NCBI GenBank assembly: GCA_964019135.1
Contig: OZ025258.1
Location: forward strand, 30,808,186 to 30,872,185
Source: Arenicola marina
Lineage: Eukaryota; Annelida; Polychaeta; Arenicolidae
Direction: 5' to 3'
DNA: 64,000 nt
In this document: positions 1-12,300 of the stretch, in pieces
How the letters are laid out: each line of letters opens with the position of its first letter
Numbering within the stretch: position 1 is the stretch's first letter
Translations under genes and position numbers: made by a program
The notes under the pieces: generated by a model
Seen by the model: only the letters and a program-made list of their open reading frames with translations
Database searches by the model: none
Told to the model about the DNA's origin: nothing

Positions 1-1600
1 ACGCCGTATCACCCAATGGGAAACGGACAATGTGAACGTTTCAATCGTACACTGTTAGATATGCTTGGCACTCTACCAACTGAGTTGAAAGACGATTGGA
101 AGACACATGTAACAGCACTTGCTCATGCCTACAATTGTACGCGACATGACAGTACTGGCTACTCACCATACTTACTAATGTTCGGTCGTCATCCTCGCTT
201 ACCAGTGGACCTATTGATGGGTCTGGACGAAGTCCAAGGTGAGAAGGAGAAGGTGTCCCTTATGGTCAATATGTCAATCGTTTAAAACAGAGTCTAGAGA
301 AGGCGTATAAACTGGCCCTAGCCAAAAGTAAAGACAGTAAGGAAAGACAAAAAGAGTGGTATGATCATCGCACCCGGGGCGCCGTTGTCGCCAAGGGTGA
401 TCGTGTCCTCATAAGGAATGTAGCGTTCACTGGGCCTCACAAGCTGGCTGATCGCTGGCAGGAAGAAGTCTATGTCGTTATCGAGCAGCCAGATCAAACT
501 ATTCCAGTTTTCATTGTGGAACAGGAGAGTATGCCAAGACGTCGGAAGACACTACATCGCAATCTACTTCTACCTATAGGAACCGTTGATGATGTCTTGG
601 AGGCAAGCAAGACTGTTCCCAAGAGAGTACAAGTAGAAACACCGACAGTACTACACCCCGAGGTTTCGCCTGAGACATCCGACGGAAGCGATAGCGAAAC
701 CATTTCAGACAACGAATCTAGATTACTGCCGACAAGACTGACCCCAATATCGTTACCGACACGACAAACCCCGATACCGACACGATAAACTTCAATACCG
801 ACACGACAAACCCCGATCCCGACACGACAACCACTGTTAAGGACGCGACGAAGACCTATACCTTCCCCGCGTAGGAGCCTTCAGCGATCTGCAGGGAATC
901 CATCTGTGTTAGATTCCATAGAAGGTGACTCAGAGAGATCAGGCCCACAGAATAGTACTGAACCAGAACGGTTCGAGATAGGCCAACCTGAATTGGGAAC
1001 GAGGGCTGAAGACTCTTCTGAGTCGGGGACCGATCAGAACAGTAGTGGTGCCGAGGAAAATGTTCAAAGCACAAGTCCGACTGCTTCAATGGCAAACACA
1101 CCTAGACCGTTGCCGAGGCGATCGCTGCGAACTCGTAGACCCCCTGTTTGGATGTCACATGATACGTATCAGTTGAATCAGACAACCCCCTACCCTGAAC
1201 CCTTACAACAGCATGTTCAGTTACTCAAGGAAATTGTCAAAGTGATCCTTGAGAAGCCATAATTTTCTATTCGTACTGATCAAGAATTGTAATCACAATA
1301 GAGGAATCGTAGAGATTACTTTGTGAGTTACATTCTTCGAACCATTTCCCTTAATGAGGTGGTTTAATGTAAATATAGCGTATTATTAGTTTGAGACATA
1401 GTGCCCCATGCCAAACTACCCCGCTCGCTCGATACATCCCGCTCACTAGTTAAGTCCTGTTCGAGTGTTTATTTGGTCGTTGATCCTCGTCATTACGTCT
1501 TCAGTCACTAAGTAGCGTTAGATTTAGTTTAGTGTCAGATACGTAATATTATTATTACCTAGTTAATGTCGAAGACGACATTTGCTTGTGCGGGGGAATG

Positions 1601-2527
1601 TGTGACAGGCTGTAGTTTTATTTATTATTGCCGCTTTGGCGCACCATAGCGCTGCCAGTTAATGTGTTTATATGTTTAAATAGCTCATGTTAAACTCACG
1701 TCACGTCACGTGTGCAGTCTTGCTGGACACAGGTAATCTTGGCGGCAAAGCCGAGACAGGCACAAAGAACTGAACTGCCGTCCAGGCAGGACGTATTAAT
1801 TGTCAACGTATTAAATTGCACGTGTATCCGTCACGGGACCCTATAGGTTGGTTTTGAATAGCTTAAAATGCATATACTGTAGTAATGAAGGACATTTAAG
1901 TGTGGTTTGTGTGATATATTATAGAATTGTTTATGTGCGTATATGATAATGATGGATATTTGTATTTTGTAAAGCATGGTTAACGAATGATTAATGCCGG
2001 CATGTGTATGAATGAATAATGAATGATATAAGAATGATTATTGAATGTAACAATGTAATATGATTATGTATACGCAAAGCGTTGCAACAGTATTATTAGT
2101 CCTTGTGGCGCTGTTGCCAGATTCTCTAACGGAGCTACATTAATATATTTGTATCATTATTTTCATTATTCTGCCCGTAGGTGAGGGCCCCTGAGGGGGG
2201 GTAGCCATGTCGCGTGTCGATTTTAAGAAAAGGTCCATGTCGCGTGTCGATTTTAAGAAAAGGTCCATGTCGCGTGTCGATTTTAAGAAAAGTTCCATGT
2301 CGCCGTGTCGCTAAGTCTTATGTCGCATGTCGATTCTAAGACAACCCCAATGTCGCGTTGTCGATTTTAAAAATCGCCGTGTCGCCGTGTCGAAAAAGCC
2401 CCTCTGGGGCCCTTAGGTGGAGCTGTATCCGTTCATTGTCCTGAATAAATACACACGACTTACACCGTGTGAACTGATTATTCCCACTACCACCGGACGG
2501 GGAACACATCCCCCAGGCCGGGTTACA
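1601..2527 (+). repeat. probable 3' LTR of the gypsy-type element
   Basis: The segment starts TGTGACAGGC directly after a purine-rich tract (GCGGGGGAATG) and ends GGCCGGGTTACA, so it has the TG...CA ends and a short imperfect inverted repeat (TGTGAC/GTTACA). A polyadenylation signal AATAAA occurs near 2442, about 85 bases before the end, where an LTR R region would be. Boundaries are inferred from these signals because the partner LTR is outside the window. Confidence 0.6.
2206..2392 (+). repeat. 30-bp tandem repeat inside the LTR
   Basis: Three near-identical 30-bp units containing CATGTCGCGTGTCGATTTTA are followed by two or three degenerate ones with variable GTCGC spacing. The array lies about 50 bases before the AATAAA signal, inside the putative LTR, and probably arose by slippage. 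Confidence 0.8.
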
Positions 2528-2704
2528 TTTATAACAGACACATTTGCTATTAATTCAACATCTCCTTTATTGTGGGTCTGGCAAAATACATACATGACAT
2601 TATATCGCACTCCTATACATACATGCATGTGCAAAATGTACAGTCGATAGCTCAGTGTAGCAGCTCAGCAATTCTTCATTTTCTTGTTAGCTGTCGTTGT
2701 TCTC

Positions 2705-3421
2705 TCAGCTCTCCCTCGTTTTCGCTGGTGTGGCTTCCGGCCAGCCAGTTAGCTTCCCATCCTTTGATGTGGCAGTTTTTGCATCACTCCGCATATGGCG
2801 GCGGAAGCGCTGGAGGTGTCGTTCCCGTTGTTCCTTCGTCTTTTTTAGCCACTTGTCCTCGGGCACGGCGAACTGACGAAAGTCATCTGTCAGTACGTAG
2901 CTGCCGCGTCCGATCAATGCCCTCTCTACTTCATTGTACTGCGCCCTCACACAGTCCTGCAAGAGCCTAACTAGTTCCGAGATAGGGCGAGACTTCCAAT
3001 TCAGAAGCTGCTTCAATATATGATTTCCACTTACCGGGTTGTTGCTTGTCCATCTCTGAAACTGGGCAGACACGTTTTCGCGCAACAACGGCAGGCATCT
3101 CCTTTTCATGTAGTCGCCAAAGGTTGGAGCTAACGTTACTTCGGCGATGATGATTTGCGCTGCTTCGCTTCTCGCCTCGAACGGCGCTTCCGTAGATGCC
3201 TGTGACATTCCATCTTGACCAGAAATGGTGTTGACGATTGCATTTCGGCCCTTGCTGTTGATTCCAAGCTTGTCACGTAGGTGGTCAATAACGTTGTTGC
3301 GAAGATGCCGCTCGCACGTTATCATGTCTGCCGCTGTTAAGGCATGCCTCATGGCTTTCCGCAGTGCTTTCTCGTCATCACTGCCTGGAGTTGGTGGTGA
3401 CAGTGATCCAGAAAGCTTCAT
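2705..3421 (-). pseudogene. C-terminal part of a transposase-like ORF
   Basis: A 238-codon minus-strand ORF encodes a soluble, basic protein end. Residues about 115-200 contain SNNPVSGNHILKQLLNWK, a stretch spaced like the 'N-x-x-LK-x-x-L-x-W' segment I recall in MULE-like transposases and domesticated relatives common in marine invertebrate genomes. It is followed by VPEDKW and a charged KEQRERHLQRFRRH tail. Related minus-strand fragments continue upstream in shifted frames (3418-3612, 4257-4634, 4570-4881, perhaps 4994-5314), separated by SINE insertions, so the unit appears decayed. I do not recognise a catalytic core in the visible part. The alternative is a lineage-specific host gene, but the disrupted frames argue against it. 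Confidence 0.4.
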
Positions 3422-3660
3422 AGCCAGATGTGTGAAAAAAACCGAGAAGGTTTCAAAATCCGAATCTGTAGAATCTGGTCAGCCACATTCCCATTTTGCA
3501 CTGGATCAGGTTGTTCCTTTCTGCGACGTTCGTTATACCTCTTGTTTTTCACTTGCTGCATGTCTCTTGGTGTCTCCGAAACTGCATTGTTCAAAATCAT
3601 CTGATCGTACACCCCTTTTGGTCTGCGGTTTCGGTTTTTGCTCCAATACGATCCAGGATG
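3418..3660 (-). pseudogene. upstream continuation of the transposase-like ORF
   Basis: Minus-strand reading gives VYDQMILNNAVSETPRDMQQ followed by a basic NKRYNERRRKEQ segment, which fits the inter-domain linker of the 2705-3421 fragment in another frame. The frame shift between the two and a stop near 3420 mark decay. No independent function is visible. Confidence 0.3.
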
Positions 3661-3847
3661 GTTGGTTGTGTGCGAACATACGGCCCGCTATCTTTGACCG
3701 CGTTGCCGTGGCTGGCGAGTCCTGGGTGGACCCTAGTGTACCCGATGGCCACAGAAGGCACGGACGCCGAGAATGAAGCAGGGACACGGGTCGGCCAGGT
3801 AATACGCTGCTTGTAGCAGCTTGACAGCTTTAAAGTGGAGTAGTTGT

Positions 3848-4031
3848 GTAGTATTTCTGGTCCCAGGCCCGAATGGACGCCGAAAGTTCTACCCGCAGAG
3901 GCGGGTTTCGAACCGGCGACTTTCCGCATCGCAAGCGAACACCTTACACGTTAGGCCAAAGGGAAATTCCCATTTGGCCCGAAGCGCTTCGTGTCTTTCA
4001 TCCACCGGGCCTGGGCCGAGATATCACACTC
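3848..4031 (-). mobile_element. tRNA-derived SINE, copy 1
   Basis: Read on the minus strand, this has an A-box-like TGGCCTAACGTG, an anticodon-arm-like stem, a perfect B box GGTTCGAAACC and a tail ending in GGGCCTGGGACCAGAAATAC. A second copy with the same ends lies at 4154-4336. It sits between pieces of the minus-strand transposase-like ORF. Confidence 0.75.
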
Positions 4032-4153
4032 CACCCTTTCCCCAATGGACTGCGACCTCGCAGTAACCGCCACCATGCGCCACGCCGTAACCGGACGCTG
4101 GCCTTATCATGTGGCTCCGGGTGGCTCCGACAATCCTGGTCACGGCACCAAAT

Positions 4154-4336
4154 GTAGTATTTCTGGTCCCAGGCCCGAATGGACGCCGAAAGTTCTACCC
4201 GCAGAGGCGGGTTTTGAACCGGCGACCTTCCGCATCCCAAGCGAACACCTTACATGTTAGGCCAAAGGGAAATTCCCCCTTGGCCCGAGGCGCTTGGTGT
4301 CTTTCATCCACCGGGCCTGGGCCGAGATATCACACT
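4154..4336 (-). mobile_element. tRNA-derived SINE, copy 2
   Basis: This matches 3848-4031 nearly base for base and in the same orientation, about 306 bp away. The B box is GGTTCAAAACC here. Minus-strand coding sequence entering from 4634 runs straight into the SINE, giving a short SINE-derived C-terminus, as expected for an insertion into an older ORF. Confidence 0.75.
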
Positions 4337-4881
4337 TGCGTTGCATTTCAAGCAGGACGTCATCAGAGGGCTGCGGCTCTAGGGGTACGTATGTGCGCTT
4401 CTTGGAGATCATCTTCTCAGTGCAGTACTTCCCATCCTTGACGAAAACCTTTGTACGTGTTTCACCTTGACACACAGACAGTCTTTGGTGAGGCCGATTT
4501 TCCTTGCCATGCCCCACAATGGTCACTGCATGGTTACACTTTTCCGCCTTCCGCCGCTCCACGTTGATGTCATTCGTCACAATGAAGTAGACGTTTTCTT
4601 TTTTTGCCACGTGGGATAGCAATCTGTGGTTCACTCGCGCTCAGCAGGATCTTCAACACGGCATTCGTGTCCATGAACTGTCTATTTTGCAGCGGGACAG
4701 CGCCTGGGATGTCGGGCTCTTCTTCAACAGACCGGTTTATGGACACATCCGACGTCTCGAGAGTAAGATGAGGCGATGTCAGGAAAGCGTCCCGCGCACC
4801 GACTAAGGATATCGGCGAAGAGGTAAAACGTTCGGAAGATTCGGCAAGCTTTGAGTCGCTGAGCTGAGGTCTGGATGGCAA
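4257..4881 (-). pseudogene. minus-strand ORF fragments upstream of the SINE pair
   Basis: Two overlapping minus-strand frames (4257-4634 and 4570-4881) encode a polar, Cys/His-containing stretch (residues EKCNHAVTIVGHGKENR) and an acidic/serine-rich stretch. They are collinear with the transposase-like fragments at 2705-3660 and in the same orientation, so I infer they are more N-terminal parts of the same decayed unit. No domain is recognised. Confidence 0.3.
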
Positions 4882-4993
4882 GTCCGGTCATTCGTCGGCA
4901 TCTAGCTCGAACACCAATAGTTCGGCAGCTGCGGCCCCGCGCTTACGTAGAAGAACGAAATGGCTCGGGCGAAAGTCCGTGGGGCCGAGTGGT

Positions 4994-5314
4994 TCACTCG
5001 TTTGTGTCCACATGAGTCACCGAAGGTATGGCCGACAGCTTCACTCCTCGTCCGCAGACCTTTCTCGTGAGTGGTCCGGCGCTAAATTCGTTGTTCAGCG
5101 TTGGGGGGCAGTATGACCGTATGGCGACGCAGAGTGCTGCGCTGGCGGTGTATATGTGCATCAGTTCGGACCAAGCACCAGGCTTTACGGCAGCCAGCAG
5201 AAGGTTAGCGAATGGATCGCACACCAAAGCGTTGTGCTGAATCAAGTCTTTGTAGGTCAGCATCTGAGTGGCATAATACCCTCTGTTCCGTGCGATCTCG
5301 AGGGCTGTCATCAA
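4994..5314 (-). pseudogene. unrecognised minus-strand ORF, 106 codons
   Basis: This encodes MMTALEIARNRGYYATQMLT and a middle NNEFSAGPLTRKVCGRGV segment. Composition is protein-like rather than repeat-like and the strand matches the neighbouring transposase-like fragments, so it may be their distal part. No family is assigned. Promoter and splice signals are not evident. Confidence 0.25.
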
Positions 5315-7822
5315 CCGTATGATGAGGTGAAGGTCCTCGCGTCCTCGCGTCCGACTGCGCTATATAAGCAGTTTCCATCTCCTATTACAGCCAGAGGGTC
5401 GTATTCAGCTAGAAGAACGGGCTAAAATTGACGCAGAATTTCCACTGACACAGCATCCCTGCTGTACGGCTGAGGGTGTGTTAATTGGTGCGACAGTCGG
5501 AGTTTCAACGTTGGATGTCTGTATAGTAGCAGTTTCTCAGCCTCGACAGTCTTCATGAGATCGGTTGTTGGAGCATTAATACTGGCGTGTAATATTGACT
5601 AGGCAGCTGAGAAGTCATATTCCCCAGATGCATGGAAGTCGCGTTGACGACAGATGAAGTTCAGATCCTTTTCTTCATCTCCCCAGGAACACAGCAGCTG
5701 AGAGGTCATGGGGACGCAGCGCTGATGCACCCACTGTTGACATGCTGAATGCTCAATACGGAATGCTCAATGCTATTTTGGTGGCATTCTGAACCACACG
5801 TGCTGCAGGGAAATTCGAGAAGGCGCAGTTTACTTTTTCGAAACTCCATGGTGAATAGAATAACAAGGAATGCACACTTGTGTTGAAGTACGCCATTTAT
5901 AGAGACATTCATTGGCATGGACCAGCCAGCCGTAGTTAAGATGACCTTGTAGCATAACCAATGGGGAACTCCCAACCCGAAGTAGAGAAGCCATGGTGGA
6001 TTAGCCAACACCATTGCTGGCAGCGTGCTAACATCAAAGATGAGATGGAGTGCAGAAGCAGAAAACAGTGTTAATTACACACTAATTGCCTCATGAATGT
6101 TTTGGAAGCGCATACAGTTGAGAAGCCATGTTGGATTAGTCAAAGCCATAGCTGACCTTGCAATGAGTTAACATCAAAGATCGGATGGATGAGATGCATC
6201 TTATCTTCTTTTGCCGTCCGTTTCGCCATCAGGAATCCGTTTCGCGAAACGGAGTCCGTTTCGGGGTTTACACCTACCGATGGGCGGTAGGGCTGTTAAG
6301 GATTGTCTAAGTCGAATTTTTCATTTTTCTTAATGACCCGTACTGAGGAAGAATATATGCCATTTTTCAAGGCAATCTTAGATGCAGAGTACCCCCCCTC
6401 CCCCCCCCGCCGGTGGCAAGTTTCTAGAGAACGGAAAGCCACCCGCCCCTGCCACCCCAACCCCCCAAATAAAATACATTACATACGACATTGGGTATCA
6501 TTTTCTGTTTTCTACTGTACTACCGTACCGGGGGAATTAGGTCATTATATTTTGATTGATTAGAAGCCAAACTCGCTTAACTCTTCCATTGTAATTGCAC
6601 GACAACGGATCCGAATATCTATATTTTTTTTAATTCTGCGTCGAAAATATAAGAGCCAACCTTGCCAGCATTGTTACGGTCAACCGTCAGTTAGGAAATC
6701 ATTTGAACGATTGATATTGCTGTATATGCCTAGCCTTAATTGGTTTTATATATAGGCCTAATTCATGAACCATTCATTAATATACGGTAGAACTCCACTA
6801 TTAAGATCACCTTCGGGACTGAGTAAAAGTTTGGTCTCATCAGCGGGGTTCAGGCCAATGTAAAGGTTGAGGCAAGAAATCGACATATATTACCGGAGTG
6901 GTCCTGAGGCGGGGTTACTTTTCGAAACGCATAAATAGCGACTGTACGAGGCCTGTTCAAACCAGTTAATGATTTGGGTTCACATAGATATTTTGTCTTA
7001 AGAATATTATTCTTATTTGTCTCCCGTGTATATGTGTATATGGCTATGCTTGTACCAGTGTGTATATCTACATGTAAATGCAAATCACGTCAACCCCATA
7101 TGGTGATCGAGAGAATATGAACAAGATATTGTATTGATTAATATTTAGGTGATCTTTGCGATCATCGTCGCAATTTTTATCCAGAAGAACCGATTCGTGG
7201 CTGCAAACTTCACTATATATATGTAGTAGCTCCGCATCTTATCGTTTTCCTTGTATGACCTTGAAATGTTACATCTCTTAAAGATAATGTTAAAGTGAGC
7301 AATGAAGCTAAAAATCGGCGGAATTCGCCCCAATCGATCTTCGGTAGACATTTTGCAACGAATATACTGCCCCAAGATTGTCTTTTTTGCGAAAGGCGGA
7401 TAATATTAAACTAGATATAGGAGGTGGAAGGAAACCCCACATGCTCCTTAAAATTTTTTTTTTTTATAAACTCCGGGGTTGCACAAAGTTTTAAATCAAG
7501 TCCACCTTTATTATAAAAATTGATCCAGTAAGATCAGTGAACGGATTAATATAAACATGTTGTCTTGAAACTGATAAATTCCCACATATTGTTTAAAACA
7601 ACATTATATCAGAAATCGTACAGTTTACATTATCTTTGATTATATCAGCACATGTGGGAAAATTTGATACCTTGGTAGTCAAAAGTCACGATGTAGACAA
7701 ACTAAAAATATTGCCAACAAATAAGTTATAACCTCCACTACAAAACTAACATTTTACTGTAAACTAAGGCGTAATAATTTAGCAGGATATTTATCGTTAT
7801 CGTTATGTATAAAGTGATCATG
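5315..7822. other. gene-poor stretch
   Basis: No supported gene. There is a diverged direct repeat of about 75 bp (around 5986-6055 and 6119-6195, sharing GTTAACATCAAAGAT-like ends), a C-rich tract at 6393-6412 and a perfect palindrome GTTTCGCGAAAC at 6240-6251. The stretch around 6790-6850 (GGTAGAACTCCACTATTAAG) resembles a DNA transposon terminus, but I found no partner. Confidence 0.5.
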
Positions 7823-7836
7823 CCACGTTTCGCAGA

Positions 7837-8080
7837 GGGGGGCGGCGCGATAACTCAGTGGGCTAGAGCGCTCGTATTGAGTGCTCTGGTCACCTGAGAG
7901 CCTAACGGGGTATGGATCGATGGTTCGAGCCCTGCTGTGTTTGCAGGATAAAGATCCCATGTCTTTCTTCGCAAAGAGTAGGGGGTTACCCCCGGAGAAA
8001 TGCTTTCACTCTCCCTTCCTTCTCTCATTGACGCGATATGACCAAAAGTGGTAAAGCGTCCTGAATAACCAACCAACCAA
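7837..8080 (+). mobile_element. intact tRNA-derived SINE with target-site duplication
   Basis: The 244-bp body has a tRNA-like head (A-box region around GCGATAACTCAGTGGGCTAG, B box GGTTCGAGCCC near 7920), a tRNA-unrelated body, and a short (AACC)n tail. It is flanked by CCACGTTTCGCAGA (7823-7836) and CCACGTTTCGTAGA (8081-8094), a 14-bp duplication with one mismatch. This shows it arrived by target-primed insertion and is fairly young. A diverged relative lies at 28618-28740. Confidence 0.85.
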
Positions 8081-8094
8081 CCACGTTTCGTAGA

Positions 8095-9346
8095 TCAATG
8101 TTGTGACGCATGACTCATCCCACGTTCAATGGTACGTGTGTTAGGACTCAAAAATTCATAGTGACGAAAACATCACACCACACGGCCTGCGCCATCTGGG
8201 AGCAAATGTACAGTTTCACACTGTGTATGTGTTTTGGAGAGTGGTACATGGCCTATAGACGGGGGATATGAATATATGAGTCACTAACTCTTTAGTTCCA
8301 GTTATATATGAGTACTTTCATAAACGACTGAATATGGGGTATCGCCCCACCCCTACCCCCTCAGGGTTTATCCCGTGGAACCTTCTCCTATAAACCTCAG
8401 ATTTCCTTATTTTCCTGCGCCTTATTTGTAAATTTCGGCCTCCAAAGGGTCGCTATAATTGTCAATCATTCTTTTTAACCCCAAGTGGCCCTGCCCCATC
8501 TCTATAAGTTTTACGCAGGGTTGTCACGGTGTGTGGGTGCACTATAACCGGGATTTTTGAAGTCAAACTAAAAACTATGTATTTGATTCTACCAAGACCT
8601 GACGTTCTCGTCACTATGACGTCTTGGGTTAAAACATTCTTGAGTGTCAGCTTCATTTATCAAAGTCAAGGAGCTATTCTAGAGGACTGGGTAATATAAC
8701 TTGCCAACGGCCTCAGTGTTCCTATGCGACCATGTCCAACGCTTCCCCTTTCAGGACTGTTACATGACGGTCGCCGTACCTGCCATGTAAGATAATCATG
8801 AGCTGATCTTTGGTGCGGAACGTATTCAATGTGCGCCGGTCATTACATTCCCTTTATGTTTGGCGGAAATGATTAAACTTTCAACGACAACGTTATCGGC
8901 TTGAGGGAATGGAGAGATCGATATCACCTTCGCCAAACACCCATATGTGCTGCTAGTTTGGCTTGATATCTGCCTCTGGTAATTTTCTAAATGCAATATC
9001 CGGCAAATAGGCCTATGTGAATTCTCCGCAAAGGAGTATATTTTCTCTAAGTGGAATCTCGCAATTAGTCGCATTTCTTGGTGACTTATTTGCAAATTAG
9101 GGTATTTCCAAGCGATATATAGAGCATATAAGTACATCTCAACAATATATCTTGCAATATATAAATCTTTTTACCATATGTCGCAACTAAGCGTTGCAAG
9201 CTCAGCGTATTTAAAAGCCATGCCTCATAAATAAGGGGATATGTTATCTATATATGTAACATATTTATATGCAGCGTATTCTAATGAATAACCATTTAAG
9301 TTGTCGTTGGAACACCGGCAATGACAACGTCATCATTGTTGCATTG
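8095..9346. other. gene-poor stretch before the large minisatellite
   Basis: AT-rich sequence without a supported ORF, TIR pair or RNA gene. It forms the left flank of the 10-kb array. Confidence 0.5.
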
Positions 9347-12300
9347 TACTGGAGGCGGGTCTCTGGAGGGTGGTACAGACATAGCCATTGGTTAACTGGA
9401 GGCGAGTCTCTGAAGGGAGGTACAGACATAGCCATTGGTGGACTGGAGGCGGGTCTCTGGAGGGTGGTACAGACATAGCCATTGGTGGACAGGAGGCGGG
9501 TCTTTGGGGGGGGGGGGGGGTGCAGACATGGCCATTGGTGGACTAGAGGCGGGTCTCTGGAGTATGGTACAGACATAGACATTGGTGGACTGGAGGGTGG
9601 TACAGACATAGCCATTGGTGGAATGGAGGCGGGTCACTGGAAGCTGGTACAGACATAGACATTGGTGGACTGGAGGGTGGTACAGATATGGCCATTGGTG
9701 GACTGGAGGCGGTCTCTAGAGTAGGGAACAGACATAGCCATTGGTGGACTGGAGGCGAGTCTCTAGAGGGTGGTACAGACATAGCCATTTGGTGGACTGG
9801 AGGGGGGTCTCTAGAGGATGGTACAGACATAGCCATTGGTGGAATGGAGGCGGGTCTCTGGAGGATGGTACAGACATAGCCATTGGTGGACTTGAGGTGG
9901 GTCTCTGGAGGGTAGTACAGACATAGCTACTGGTTATACTGGAGGCGGGTCTCTGGAGGGTGGTACAGACATAGCCATTGGTGGATTAGAGGCGGGTCTC
10001 TGGAGGGTGGTACAGACATAGCCATTGGTGGACTGGAGGCGGGTCTCTGGAGTATGTGTACAGACATAGCCATTGGTGGACTGGAGGCGGGTCTCTAGAG
10101 GGTGGTACAGACATAGCCATTGGTGGACTGGAGGCGGGTCTCTGGAGTATGTGTACAGACATAGCCATTGGTGGACTGGAGGCGGGTCTCTAGAGGGTGG
10201 TACAGACATAGCCATTGGTGGATTAGATGCGGGTCTCTGGAGGGTGGTACAGACATAGCCATTGTTGGACTGGAGGCGGGTCTCTGGAGTATGTGTACAG
10301 ATATAGCCATTGGTGGACTGGAGGAGGGTCTCTAAAGGGTGGTACAGACATAGCCATTGGTGATTTGGAGGCGGGTTTCTAGAGGGTGGTACAGACATAG
10401 CCATTGGTGGATTAGAGGCGGGTCTCTGGAGGGTGGTACAGACATAGCCATTGGTGGACTGGAGGCGGGTCTCTGGAGTATGTGTACAGACATAGCCATT
10501 GGTGGACTGGAGGCGGGTCTCTAGAGGGTGGTACAGACATAGCCATTGGTGGACTGGAGGCGGGTCTCTGGAGTATGTGTACAGACATAGCCATTGGTGG
10601 ACTGGAGGCGGGTCTCTAGAGGGTGGTACAGACATAGCCATTGGTGGATTAGATGCGGGTCTCTGGAGGGTGGTACAGACATAGCCATTGTTGGACTGGA
10701 GGCGGGTCTCTGGAGTATGTGTACAGATATAGCCATTGGTGGACTGGAGGAGGGTCTCTAAAGGGTGGTACAGACATAGCCATTGGTGATTTGGAGGCGG
10801 GTTTCTAGAGGGTGGTACAGACATAGCCATTGGTGGATTAGAGGCGGGTCTCTGGAGGGTGGTACAGACATAGCCATTGGTGGATTAGAGGCGGGTCTCT
10901 GGAGGGTGGTACAGACATAGCCATTGGTGGACTGGAGGCGGGTCTCTGGAGGGTGGTACAGACATAGCCATTGGTGGACTGGAGGCGGGTCTCTGGAGTA
11001 TGTGTACAGACATAGCCATCGGTGGAAAGGAGGCGGGTCTCTGGAGTATGTGTACAGACATAGCCATTGGTGGACTGGAGGCGGGTCTCTAAAGGGTGGT
11101 ACAGACATAGCCATTGGTGGACTGGAGGCGGGTCTCTAGAGGGTGGTACAGACATAGCCATTGGTGGATTAGAGGCGGGTCTCTGGAGTGTGGTACAGAC
11201 ATAGCCATTGGTGGACTGGAGGCGGGTCTCTGGAGTATGTGTACAGACATAGCCATTGGTGGACTGGAGGCGGGTCTCTAGAGGGTGGTACAGTCATAGC
11301 CATTGGTGGACTGGAGGCGGGTCTCTGGAGGGTGGTATAGACATAGCCATTGGTGGACTGGAGGCGGGTCTCTGGAGGGTGGTACAGACATAGCCATTGG
11401 TGGACTGGGGGCGGGTCTCTAGAGGGAGGTACAGACATAGCCATTGGTGGATTAGAGGCGAGTCTCTAGAGGGTGGTACAGACATAGCCATTGGTGGATT
11501 AGAGGCGGGTCTCTGGAGGGTGGTACAGACATAGCCATTGGTGGATTAGAGGCGGGTCTCTGGAGGGTGGTACAGACATAGCCATTGGTGGACTGGAGGT
11601 GGATCTCTGGAGGGTGGTACAGACATAGCCATTGGTGGACTGGAGGCGGGTCTCTGGAGTGTGTGTACAGACATAGCCATTGGTGGACTGGAGGCGGGTC
11701 TCTGGAGTATGTGTACAGACATAGCCATTGGTGGACTGGAGGCGGGTCTCTGGAGGGTGGTACAGACATAGCCATTGGTGGACTGGAGGCGGGTCTCTGG
11801 AGTATGTGAACAGATATAGTCATTGGTGGACTGGAGGCGGGTCTCTGGAGGGTGGTACAGATATAGCCTTTGGTGGACTGGAGGCGGGTCTCTAGAGGGT
11901 GGTACAGACATAGCCATTGGTGGATTAGAGGCGGGTCTCTAGAGGGTGGTACAGACATAGCCATTGGTGGACTGGAGGCGGGTCTCTGGAGTATGGTACA
12001 GACATGGCCATTGGTGGACTGGAGGCGGGTCTCTAGAGGGTGGTACAGACATAGCCATTGGTGGACTGGAGGCGGGTCTCTGGAGTATGTGTACAGACAT
12101 AGCCATTGGTGGACTGGAGGCGGGTCTCTAGAGGGTGGTACAGACATAGCCATTGGTGGATTAGAGGCGGGTCTCTGGAGGGTGGTACAGACATAGCCAT
12201 TGGTGGACTGGAGGCGGGTCTCTGGAGTATGTGTACAGATATAGCCATTGGTGGACTGGAGGCGGGTCTCTAAAGGGTGGTACAGACATAGCCATCGGTG

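Larger units (their letters stand above)
1..2527 (+). mobile_element. 3' part of a Ty3/gypsy-type LTR retrotransposon (fossil)
   Basis: The left edge encodes a retroviral-type integrase core similar to those of gypsy elements, with the conserved stretch [14 protein letters not shown] near base 5 and a downstream [12 protein letters not shown] segment. A serine/proline-rich C-terminal tail follows to about 1260, then a non-coding spacer, a purine-rich tract at 1590-1600 and one long terminal repeat. The 5' half lies outside the window. The element is broken, with a few breaks in the coding part that is visible. Only one LTR is present here, so its age cannot be estimated from LTR divergence. 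The family call rests on the integrase resemblance and on the order integrase, polypurine tract, LTR. Confidence 0.8.
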
